Shown here: one piece after another, positions 56,233 to 64,000 of the stretch
Position numbering within the stretch: position 1 is the stretch's first letter
Layout of the letters: each line of letters begins with the position of its first letter
NCBI RefSeq assembly: GCF_004340665.1
Contig: NZ_SLWO01000004.1
Coordinates: forward strand, 496,001-560,000
Direction: 5' to 3'
DNA length: 64,000 bases
DNA from: Pedobacter psychrotolerans
GTDB lineage: Bacteria; Bacteroidota; Bacteroidia; Sphingobacteriales; Sphingobacteriaceae
Made by a program: the position numbers and the translations under genes
The notes under the pieces: generated by a model
Told to the model about the DNA's origin: nothing
The model's input: only the letters and a program-made list of their open reading frames with translations
The model's database searches: none

Positions 56233-59214
56233 TTAGTAATTAAGGTTTAAGCCAATAGAATACACACGAGGTCTTGGGTAGATATTGTTATCTACTCCGG
56301 ATGCTACCTCAGGATCAAGACCTTTATATTTAGTGATTATAAATACATTCTGCACGCTGGCGGTTAGCTGTAAATTGGCCTTGCTTTTAAACAGTTTTCC
56401 AAAAGCATAACCTAAGTTAACGTTATCCATACGCAGGAATGAGGCATTCTGCACGTAATAATCACTTAACAATTGCTGTGTTTTGAAATTGGTGGTCAGG
56501 TAGTTTGGCGACGCATTCAAGATAACCGATGTACCTGTAATTTGTGCCAGGTTACCACTTTGGCTATAATTATTGTTGTATACATAGCCGCCTAAATTAG
56601 CCCTTAAAGTAAAGGAGAGATTCCATTTTTTATAACTCAAATTATTGCTGAAACCCAGGAACAATTTCGGATCTGCTTGCTTACCTTTCTTTAAATCGCT
56701 GGCGGTAATGGCACCATCACCATTCTGATCAACATAAACACCTTCGATAGGATTTCCAGCCTGATCATACACCTGTTCATAAAGGTTAAAGGTATTTTTC
56801 GGTCCGCCAACTGCATTAATAAACACGAATTGTCCGCCAACGCCACCTGCTATTGAACCACTTGGAAAGCCTGCATAGTTAGGATCGTTCGGAACAACAG
56901 TCAGGTTAGTGATGGTATTTTTATTGTAAGTGGCATTCACGCTGAAATCCCAGTTAAAATCTTTTTCTTTTACCGGATTAAAATTCAGGGTCATCTCTAC
57001 CCCTTCATTCTTCATGTCGCCTACATTCACAATTGCCGTAGCGGCAAAATTTGTTCCCGCCGGTTGTGGAATTTTATTCAGTAAGTCACTGGTTTTTTTC
57101 TGATAAAAATCCAGGCTACCACTAATGCGGTTATCAAATAAACCAAAATCTAAACCGATATTGGCTGTTGCAGTTTCTTCCCATTTAATATTGGCAATGT
57201 AAGCACTTGGACGGTACATTTGATAAAAAGTATCGCCAAACTGATATTGCGCATTTAGCGAACTCAAACCGTAAGTGGAAAGGTAGCCATAGTTATCAAT
57301 TCCATCCTGCTGACCAGTAATACCATAACTGGCACGAACTTTCAGGTTGGAAATGGCTTTAACATCTTTTAAAAAGGTTTCATTTTTCGCGGTCCAGGCC
57401 AAGGCTACAGATGGAAAAGTACCATATTTAAACGCAGGGCCAAAACGCGATGATCCATCACGGCGAACCGTAGCTGTTAACAAAAAGCGTTCATCGTAAT
57501 TATAATTAAATCGACCAAAATAAGAGATCAGGCGATATTGAGGTTTATTAAATGGAAATGCCGGATCAGAATTGGCTACTTTATTCCCCACGGCATCAAA
57601 AACCGGATAAAAATATTGAGTCGTTAAATAATCATTATAGGAATAGCCAGCCGTAGCATCAATCCTGCTTTTAATTGATTTAAAGTCTTTAACATAGTTC
57701 AGGTAAAAATCAAGAACGGTGTTTTGTCTGTTGGTTTTATATTGATTGCTTACGCCATTGCTTAGAATAGATTCAGCTGCATTCGGATCAACATAAACGG
57801 TTCCTTTTCCGGTAGCCACATCATAAGCGGCATTGAAATTAGCATGTAATTCCGGTAAAAAAGGGAACTGGTAATCCAGTTGTAAATTACCAATACTTCT
57901 CATGGGCTTAGCCCGATCTTCCCTTTGTTCCAGTAAACCAACCGGATTCCGGCCAACTAAATTAACCAAACCTGTAGGACTGGTTGGATCTAACCATTCC
58001 CAATAGCCATTGTATGCTGATCGGTTGGTATAAGTTGCTTGCGTTGGATCAAAACTTACCGCACCACCAATGGCAGCCGTATTGGCAAAACGTGTTTTTT
58101 GCATGCTACCCTTCAGGTTTAAATCCACCTTTAAGTGATTATCAAAAAAGCGTGGATTAAGTACCAATGCTGCAGAAGTTTTTTCCAGTTGATCAGTTCT
58201 TAATAAACCAGTTTGATTCTGATACCCTACAGATATGCGATAAGGTAATTTTTTGATTCCACCGCTAATGCTCAGGTTATTATCACTTGAAAATCCATCC
58301 TGGTAAATCAAATCCTGCCAATTGGTATTAAAGCCACCCAACTGCGCTTTTTGAGCAGTAGTTCCTTTTGAATTTACAATGGAACGAATTTCATCAGCAC
58401 TTAGCACTTCCAACTGCTTTACAATTTTAGAAATGGAATTAACCGAGTTGAAACTCACTTTTAATTCGTTGCTTAATCCTTTTTTGGTGGTGATGATGAT
58501 TACCCCATTGGATGCCCTGGCGCCATAAATGGCCGCGGCTGATGCATCTTTTAATACGGTAAAGCTTTCAATATCATTTGGATTGATGAAACTTAAGGGA
58601 TTTGAAGCACCTGAAACGCCACCGTTTTCTAATGGTACACCATCAATCACGAATAAAGGATCATTACTGGCATTTAAAGATGAACCTCCGCGAATCCGGA
58701 TGGTACTTCCTGCACCTGGCTGACCGCTGTTGGAGGTAATGGCTACCCCTGAAACCTTGCCCGAAAGCATTTGTTCTGGCGTGGTAATGCTTCCTTTTTG
58801 AAAGTCCTTCACACCTACCACAGCAACCGAACCCGTTAAATCTTGTTTTCTGGTGGTACCATAGCCCACCACAACCACATCATTTAAAGTGGATGCATCT
58901 TCGATCAGGGTAATGGTTAAATTAGTAGATTGGGAAACCGGAACTTCCTGTACTTTGTAACCTATAGAGGTAAATACTAAAATTCCATTTGCCGGAATTT
59001 TAAGGGTAAAGTTTCCGTTTCCATCAGTTGAAGTTGCGGTAGCTGTTCCTTTTAATCGAACGCTTACCCCAGGCATACCCAAATTATCAGGAGCTGTTTT
59101 CACCACACCAGTAATAGTGGCTTGTTGTGCGAAAAGATATCCATGGGTAAAAATCAATAGCAATAGCATAAACATTCGCTTGTTACTCTTGAAGAAAATT
59201 GTAATCATCTGCAT
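56233..59214 (-). CDS. SusC/RagA-family TonB-dependent receptor, galactan locus
   Basis: A 993-residue receptor from the ATG at 59214; a start at 59241 is possible and would add nine residues before the signal peptide (MFMLLLLIFTHGYLFAQ). The carboxypeptidase-like domain is at about 30-115 (ATITGVVKTAPDNLGMPGV), followed by the SusC plug (VVVGYGTTRKQDLTGSV, LFVIDGVPLENGG, LKDASAAAIYGARASNG) and the barrel ending YSIGLNLNY. It is the first gene of the minus-strand galactan operon and divergent from the HTCS gene, with a shared 194-bp regulatory region. It should import oligogalactosides. Confidence 0.94.
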   Translation of the reverse strand: MQMITIFFKSNKRMFMLLLLIFTHGYLFAQQATITGVVKTAPDNLGMPGVSVRLKGTATATSTDGNGNFTLKIPANGILVFTSIGYKVQEVPVSQSTNLTITLIEDASTLNDVVVVGYGTTRKQDLTGSVAVVGVKDFQKGSITTPEQMLSGKVSGVAITSNSGQPGAGSTIRIRGGSSLNASNDPLFVIDGVPLENGGVSGASNPLSFINPNDIESFTVLKDASAAAIYGARASNGVIIITTKKGLSNELKVSFNSVNSISKIVKQLEVLSADEIRSIVNSKGTTAQKAQLGGFNTNWQDLIYQDGFSSDNNLSISGGIKKLPYRISVGYQNQTGLLRTDQLEKTSAALVLNPRFFDNHLKVDLNLKGSMQKTRFANTAAIGGAVSFDPTQATYTNRSAYNGYWEWLDPTSPTGLVNLVGRNPVGLLEQREDRAKPMRSIGNLQLDYQFPFLPELHANFNAAYDVATGKGTVYVDPNAAESILSNGVSNQYKTNRQNTVLDFYLNYVKDFKSIKSRIDATAGYSYNDYLTTQYFYPVFDAVGNKVANSDPAFPFNKPQYRLISYFGRFNYNYDERFLLTATVRRDGSSRFGPAFKYGTFPSVALAWTAKNETFLKDVKAISNLKVRASYGITGQQDGIDNYGYLSTYGLSSLNAQYQFGDTFYQMYRPSAYIANIKWEETATANIGLDFGLFDNRISGSLDFYQKKTSDLLNKIPQPAGTNFAATAIVNVGDMKNEGVEMTLNFNPVKEKDFNWDFSVNATYNKNTITNLTVVPNDPNYAGFPSGSIAGGVGGQFVFINAVGGPKNTFNLYEQVYDQAGNPIEGVYVDQNGDGAITASDLKKGKQADPKLFLGFSNNLSYKKWNLSFTLRANLGGYVYNNNYSQSGNLAQITGTSVILNASPNYLTTNFKTQQLLSDYYVQNASFLRMDNVNLGYAFGKLFKSKANLQLTASVQNVFIITKYKGLDPEVASGVDNNIYPRPRVYSIGLNLNY

Positions 59215-59268
59215 AGAAATATCGGTTAGAATTGTGGTCACAAATAAAGCCTTTATCGCTGTTTTAGA

Positions 59269-59303
59269 TTTGTGCTATCGTGCATTTTTTTTGTGCTAAT
59301 CGT
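59269..59303. promoter_or_regulatory. Direct repeat with 21-bp spacing, candidate HTCS operator of the galactan operon
   Basis: TTTGTGCTA-TCGT at 59269-59281 recurs as TTTGTGCTAATCGT at 59290-59303, start to start 21 bp, two turns of the helix. AraC-type DNA-binding domains such as that of the HTCS bind direct repeats on one face of DNA. The site lies about 55-90 bp before the susC start. A -7-like TACATTTG at 59367-59374 may serve the HTCS gene itself. Confidence 0.55.
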
Positions 59304-59408
59304 CATAATATCGCCCTATTTACCTACAAACCATGCAAAACATACCCAAGCTGCTGAAAAATCAATTACATTTGACTTCTAAAAAATTGCGTCTGGCGAA
59401 GCACCCGA

Positions 59409-62400
59409 ATGATCCGTATTGTTAAATTTATTTTCTCTTTTCTTTCCATTACTTTAGCAATAAACAGCTACGGACAAAACTTAAAGTTTAAGCACATCAA
59501 CGTAGAAAATGGTTTATCTAACAGTACCATAGAATGCATTTTTCAGGATAGCCGTGGATTTATTTGGTTTGGTACACGTGACGGCCTTAACCGTTATGAT
59601 GGTAATCAGATTACAGCTTTTAAAAGCAATGGCAAGCCGGGCAGCATCAGCGATAACTTCATCAGGTGTATTTTAGAAGATAAAGACAAAAACCTTTGGA
59701 TTGGAACTTCCAATGGCCTTAATAAATTTAATCCGGAACAAAGTAAGTTTACCCATTATCCAGGTTCCGGGCAGAATAGCAACATCATCACTGCCATTGC
59801 TGAAAATAAACAAGGCATTTGGGTGGGCACTTATGGAGCTGGTCTTTTTAAGGTCAACCAGCAGCAGCAAAACCTCAAGCATTATGCCTTCGGAAATACG
59901 CAGCATATAGGTACGAGAAAAGATTTTATCAATGATATTTATACTGATTCTGGTGCTCAACTCTGGATCGCCAGCGATTCGGGGGTTGAACTCCTGAATA
60001 CCACAAATGGCACCACGCAGGCTAAATTAAACAACTATAAAATCAGGACGATCAAAAAAGCCAAAGACAATTCCTTCTGGATGGCAACTGAAGAAAATGG
60101 CCTGATTTACTTTGACGCAGCCAATAATTCCTTTAAAACCTACCAGCATGAGGAGAAAAACCGCAATAGCATAGGCAGCAATTTAGTCAGAGCCATTGCA
60201 TTCGATCATCAAAATAAGGTATGGATAGGCGGCATTAACGGCGGGCTAAATCACTTTGACCCAGCAACGGGAAATTTTACCCATTATCAGAATCAGGCAG
60301 GGAATGCTTTCAGCCTTTCTCAAAGAACGGTTTCGGCGCTTTTCGTTGATAAACAAGGTAATTTATGGGTAGGTACGCACCGTGGAGGCGTGAATCTTTA
60401 TAGTCCGAATGCCGAAAAATTTAATCTCTTCAGGCAGGAACCTGATAAAAACAGTTTAAGCTATAATGATGTCAGGGCTTTTTATGAGGCAGATAATGGA
60501 GAAATTTACATTGGTACGGATGGCGGCGGACTGGACATTTATAATAAAAAAAGCAAAGTTTTTAAGCACTATAAATTCAGCCCTTTTGATCCACAAACAA
60601 TAGGTGCCGATGCCATCTTAGACATCACCAAAACCAAAGGCGGATTACTGATTGGTACCTGGGCGGGTGGTTTAAACCGAATGAATACGGACGGTACATT
60701 TACCAGATATAACCACAGCGACAATAATCCTTATTCCATATCATCGGATTATGTTCAAAAAACTTTTGAAGATAGTGATCGCAATATCTGGATTGGAACC
60801 TATTACGGTGGACTAAACTTGTTTGATCCCTCAACAAATAGATTTAAAAGACTTACAGATGGCGCAAACGGAAGTCGTTTAACAGGCAATAATATTGTAT
60901 CGATTAATGAAGATCTGGCTAAAAACCTCTGGATTGGATCAGATGATGGTGGTTTAAACCGATATAATTTAAAAACCAAAGTGTTTAGTCACTACTTTAC
61001 GGAAGGTGGTAAAAAGCCTGATTTACGGGTAATCTTTGTGGATCGGAAAGGTAATTTATGGATAGGCCAGGTCGGGCTCTACCGCTTCAATGCCCGTCAA
61101 AATAAATTTACGCTGGCTACCCAAAAGGCTGGACTTAGCACCGCTTTTATTAAAGGAATTACAGAAGATGAACAAGGCTATTTTTGGATATCTACGGCAA
61201 ATGGTCTGACTAAATATCATCCCTGGAAACAGACCTTCAAGCAATACAATATGGCAGATGGTTTGCAGGGACAAGAGTTTGAATCCAATGCTTATCTTAA
61301 AACTAAAAGTGGTGAAATGTTTTTTGGCGGAATCAATGGATTTAACTCTTTTTTCCCAAAGGATATTAAAACCAATGGCTTTGTGCCTCCGGTATACCTC
61401 ACTGAATTAACAATATTTAATAAGGTGATCTCCCCGCAAAGCGATGAAAATATACTGCAAAGTGATATCAGCTATACTAAAAAGCTCAAGTTAGATTACG
61501 ATCAGGCAACGATAACCTTCCGTTTTGCAGCGCTCAATTACGTTTCGAGCGAAAATAACAATTATGCCTACCAGTTAGAAGGCGAAGACAAAGAGTGGAT
61601 TAATATTGGCAATAGCCGTCAGGCCGTATACACCAATCTTGATCCCGGCACCTACACCTTTAAAGTTCGGGCATCCAATAATGATGGCGTATGGAATAAT
61701 GTTGGAGTATCCATTGAAGTACACATTTCTCCCCCATTCTGGGCCACCTGGTGGTTTAGGTTGTTGGTAATTGGTACGGCTGTTTACCTCACCTATCTGG
61801 CCTTAAGCTTCAGGCGCAGACTGGAATTGAGAAAAATTGAGGAAGAAAAGCGTGAGGAAATCCACCAGACACAACTGCAGTTTTTCACCAATATTTCGCA
61901 CGAATTCCGTACGCCACTCTCCCTTATTTTGGGTCCTATTGAGCGTTTATTGAATGAAGATAAGCAGGAATCTTTCCAAAGTTATTACAACACCATCCAC
62001 CGCAATGCCAACCGCCTGCTCAGGTTAATTAATGAGCTGATGGATTTTAGAAAAACTGCCACGGGTGCGTTGAAGTTAAATGTTACAGCCGGAAACCTCA
62101 ACCTTTTCATTGATGAAATTGCTGAAGAGTTTAAGGAAATGGCCGCTGATAAAAACATAATATTTACAGTTGAGAAAGATACTTTACCCTCTGAAATATG
62201 GTTTGACCGACAAATTATTGAAAAAATCATCCTTAACCTGGTAAACAATTCATTGAAGTATACGAAGGCTAATGGTACTTTAAAAATCCAGGTACTTCAT
62301 TCTATGGATGGTGTTACGCCACTATTTGCAAACCAACTGAATATTGAAAGTGATTATAAGGGAACGGAATATGTTTATTTCAGGGTTATTGATAACGGAA

Positions 62401-63485
62401 TTGGCATTTCGAAAGCTTCTATCCAGCACTTGTTCGAACGCTATTACAGGATAACGGAATCACATCTGGGTTCTGGAGTGGGCCTGGCCTTTGTTAAAAG
62501 CTTAACATTACTCCACAAAGGCTTGATCAAAGTATCAAGTGAGAGAAATGAAGGAACGGAAATCATCATCGGGATTCCTGTGCGCAAAGGCGATTACCAA
62601 AACGAAGAGTTGTTTACCCAAAGCGATACGGCTGGTGGAACGCGGCTGGAAAGCATTATGTACCAGGTAGAAGCTGATATTAAAGCGACTACTCCTTCTG
62701 TGACGACCAGCCAAAAGGTAAAGCAAACGATTTTAATTGTGGATGATAATGATGAACTGCGTAATTTCTTAAAGGATACTTTAGCGGGGCAATACCAGAT
62801 TCTGGAAGCAGCAGATGGCATTAAGGGCGTGGAGGTAGCCCGAAAAAACCTTCCCGACCTCATCATCAGCGATGTGATGATGCCTGGTATGAGCGGAACG
62901 GAATTTTGTAGCATCATTAAAGAAAATATAGAAACCAGCCACATTCCATTTTTAATGCTTACGGCAAAAAACAGCATAGAGGCTGAAATTGAAGGTGCCG
63001 AATCTGGCGCAGACCTTTATTTTACCAAGCCAATAAATACGAACCTGCTACACATCACCATTCGTAATATTTTTGAACAACGACAAAAAGTAAAAGAGCA
63101 TTATTTAAAAAACAAAGAAATTCTGCCGAGAGAGCTGGTTAATTCAGAAAAGGATAAACTTTTTATGAATAAATTACTTTCCATTATCGATGCCCAAATG
63201 GTTAATCCAGAACTGGACATTGACTTTTTATGTAAAGAAATCGGCATGAGCAGAACGAAACTTTACCAGAAACTGAAATCAATTACGGGGCAATCAATCG
63301 GCGAGTTTGTTCGTTCAGCCAGACTTCGTAAAGCCATTGAAATCATGAAAAATGAGGATGTTTTAATGACTGAAGTGATGTATCGAATTGGGATTCAAAC
63401 ACAATCGTATTTTACAAAAGCCTTTAAAAAGGAATTTGGTGTTACACCTACAGCTTATATTCAAGGATTGGGTAAAAATACTTAA
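59409..63485 (+). CDS. Hybrid two-component system regulator (HTCS), galactan locus
   Basis: A 1358-residue one-protein signalling system. After a signal peptide (about 1-22) come the periplasmic two-component propeller repeats (about 30-670, many copies of the D-x-x-NLWIGT type, such as DKDKNLWIGTSNG), a Y_Y_Y domain (about 690-775), a transmembrane helix (about 782-803), HisKA with phospho-accepting His831 (FFTNISHEFRTPLSLI), HATPase (LVNNSLKYTKANG, IDNGIGIS), receiver with phospho-acceptor Asp1155 (IISDVMMPGMSG) and a C-terminal AraC helix-turn-helix (MSRTKLYQKLKSITGQSIGE). It should sense a galacto-oligosaccharide in the periplasm and activate the divergent operon. The B. thetaiotaomicron galactan locus has the same arrangement. 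Confidence 0.96.
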   Translation: MIRIVKFIFSFLSITLAINSYGQNLKFKHINVENGLSNSTIECIFQDSRGFIWFGTRDGLNRYDGNQITAFKSNGKPGSISDNFIRCILEDKDKNLWIGTSNGLNKFNPEQSKFTHYPGSGQNSNIITAIAENKQGIWVGTYGAGLFKVNQQQQNLKHYAFGNTQHIGTRKDFINDIYTDSGAQLWIASDSGVELLNTTNGTTQAKLNNYKIRTIKKAKDNSFWMATEENGLIYFDAANNSFKTYQHEEKNRNSIGSNLVRAIAFDHQNKVWIGGINGGLNHFDPATGNFTHYQNQAGNAFSLSQRTVSALFVDKQGNLWVGTHRGGVNLYSPNAEKFNLFRQEPDKNSLSYNDVRAFYEADNGEIYIGTDGGGLDIYNKKSKVFKHYKFSPFDPQTIGADAILDITKTKGGLLIGTWAGGLNRMNTDGTFTRYNHSDNNPYSISSDYVQKTFEDSDRNIWIGTYYGGLNLFDPSTNRFKRLTDGANGSRLTGNNIVSINEDLAKNLWIGSDDGGLNRYNLKTKVFSHYFTEGGKKPDLRVIFVDRKGNLWIGQVGLYRFNARQNKFTLATQKAGLSTAFIKGITEDEQGYFWISTANGLTKYHPWKQTFKQYNMADGLQGQEFESNAYLKTKSGEMFFGGINGFNSFFPKDIKTNGFVPPVYLTELTIFNKVISPQSDENILQSDISYTKKLKLDYDQATITFRFAALNYVSSENNNYAYQLEGEDKEWINIGNSRQAVYTNLDPGTYTFKVRASNNDGVWNNVGVSIEVHISPPFWATWWFRLLVIGTAVYLTYLALSFRRRLELRKIEEEKREEIHQTQLQFFTNISHEFRTPLSLILGPIERLLNEDKQESFQSYYNTIHRNANRLLRLINELMDFRKTATGALKLNVTAGNLNLFIDEIAEEFKEMAADKNIIFTVEKDTLPSEIWFDRQIIEKIILNLVNNSLKYTKANGTLKIQVLHSMDGVTPLFANQLNIESDYKGTEYVYFRVIDNGIGISKASIQHLFERYYRITESHLGSGVGLAFVKSLTLLHKGLIKVSSERNEGTEIIIGIPVRKGDYQNEELFTQSDTAGGTRLESIMYQVEADIKATTPSVTTSQKVKQTILIVDDNDELRNFLKDTLAGQYQILEAADGIKGVEVARKNLPDLIISDVMMPGMSGTEFCSIIKENIETSHIPFLMLTAKNSIEAEIEGAESGADLYFTKPINTNLLHITIRNIFEQRQKVKEHYLKNKEILPRELVNSEKDKLFMNKLLSIIDAQMVNPELDIDFLCKEIGMSRTKLYQKLKSITGQSIGEFVRSARLRKAIEIMKNEDVLMTEVMYRIGIQTQSYFTKAFKKEFGVTPTAYIQGLGKNT

Positions 63486-63653
63486 TGCTTGGCTACTTAG
63501 CATAATTTTATAAAACATCCGTAATGGCCTGATTCTGTTTCAGGTGCAATCGTATCATTTTTGTTTGATCAAAACCACACGTTTTTGTTCTTGTTCTATA
63601 AGTACTGAATTCGCAGCCAGCAATTGAGTAACCTGTCATCTCAAAACAGCTAA

Positions 63654-64000
63654 ATGAAACAAAACAAATCACCTCTTAGCCCAGAAGAAGAAAAACTTTT
63701 CGGCGACCTCATGCCTGAAGAACTTAATGAAGTATTAAGCTCTGGCCTTCAGCGACGACATTTTTTAAAATTAATGGGCCTGGCATCTGCCGGTTTGCTA
63801 GTGAGTCATATGGTTGGTGCCGAGCAGCTTTTTGCCCGATCGGTTGAATTTGATGAAATACCAGATTTGATTCCTACGGCGATTGAAAATGGCATCAACG
63901 TCAGTTTTAAAGTCAACTCAGGTACTAAAAAAGTACTCATCGACTCTAGAATGACCTTGCTGGATACATTACGTGAACGAATCGGACTCACCGGTTCAAA
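63654..64000 (+). CDS. 2Fe-2S subunit of a molybdenum hydroxylase (CoxS/PaoA/YagT-like), partial
   Basis: The frame from the ATG at 63654 runs off the right edge after about 115 codons. A twin-arginine signal (LQRRHFLKLMGLASAGLL) follows a 33-residue leader, then the start of a plant-type ferredoxin domain: VSFKVNSGTKKVLIDSRMT followed by LLDTLRERIGLTGS, the sequence just before the CxxGxCGxC cluster. This matches the small subunit of xanthine dehydrogenase/CO dehydrogenase-type enzymes, here periplasmic like PaoA of the aldehyde oxidoreductase. The cluster-binding Cys residues are outside the window. FAD and molybdenum subunits should follow. Confidence 0.88.
   Translation, partial: MKQNKSPLSPEEEKLFGDLMPEELNEVLSSGLQRRHFLKLMGLASAGLLVSHMVGAEQLFARSVEFDEIPDLIPTAIENGINVSFKVNSGTKKVLIDSRMTLLDTLRERIGLTGS

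Noticed and set aside
1..64000. tRNA, rRNA, prophage, integrase or complete insertion sequence
   Set aside because: None was recognised on either strand; the repeats seen have no open frame for a transposase.

Overview
The window looks like chromosomal DNA of a Bacteroidota species, most likely Sphingobacteriaceae and close to Pedobacter. This is inferred from gene families, not from a database search. The evidence is two SusC/SusD pairs, seven TonB-dependent receptors (five carry an obvious N-terminal carboxypeptidase-like domain and Oar-like or siderophore barrels), FecI/FecR regulation, a one-protein hybrid two-component system (HTCS), AT-rich intergenic DNA, and promoters of the Bacteroidota type (TTTG, about 19 bp, TAnnTTTG). 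I saw no tRNA, rRNA, transposase, prophage or CRISPR array.

Layout. 1-4336 (-): a SusC/SusD pair, SusD cut by the window edge. 4577-9089: small housekeeping or unknown genes (DUF427, a GIN-domain secreted protein, a HicB-like protein, a thioredoxin-reductase-like flavoprotein) and a diadenylate-cyclase-like protein with a large N-terminal domain. 9360-20093 (-): an ECF sigma factor and FecR anti-sigma factor, followed by an Oar-like receptor, a Tat-exported phosphocholine-type phospholipase C and a second Oar-like receptor in one tight run. 20100-20650: a dense patch of intergenic repeats. 20759-24279 (+): an iron-type TonB receptor with a PepSY membrane protein. 24423-30555 (+): a TetR regulator and a three-gene RND efflux system, with two nearly identical 22-bp sites marking the likely TetR operators. 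30925-32913: AraC regulator and aldo/keto reductase. 33300-35708 (-): a solitary GH2 enzyme.

36132-42487 (+) is a compact siderophore operon: TonB receptor, stand-alone ATP-grasp ligase, a single IucA/IucC (NIS) synthetase and an MFS exporter, with start/stop overlaps. A PchR-like AraC regulator follows on the opposite strand. The gene order resembles the pvsA-pvsB-pvsC part of the vibrioferrin cluster but lacks a second NIS synthetase and a PLP decarboxylase, so the product may be different. Both iron-type receptors (20759 and 36132) have the same 16-bp element upstream (15/16 identical), a candidate Fur box.

43699-47159 holds a divergent methyltransferase, a tandem 143-bp repeat array, an XRE regulator with a perfect palindrome upstream, a Crp-like protein that seems to lack part of its HTH, a 49-residue zinc-ribbon ORF and an exported chorismate mutase. 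47249-63485 is a complete pectic beta-1,4-galactan utilisation locus: SusC, SusD, SusE-like, GH53 endo-galactanase, a clan GH-A enzyme and a GH2 beta-galactosidase on the minus strand, controlled by a divergent HTCS. A 21-bp-spaced direct repeat between susC and the HTCS gene is the best operator candidate. The window ends inside a Tat-exported 2Fe-2S subunit of a molybdenum hydroxylase.
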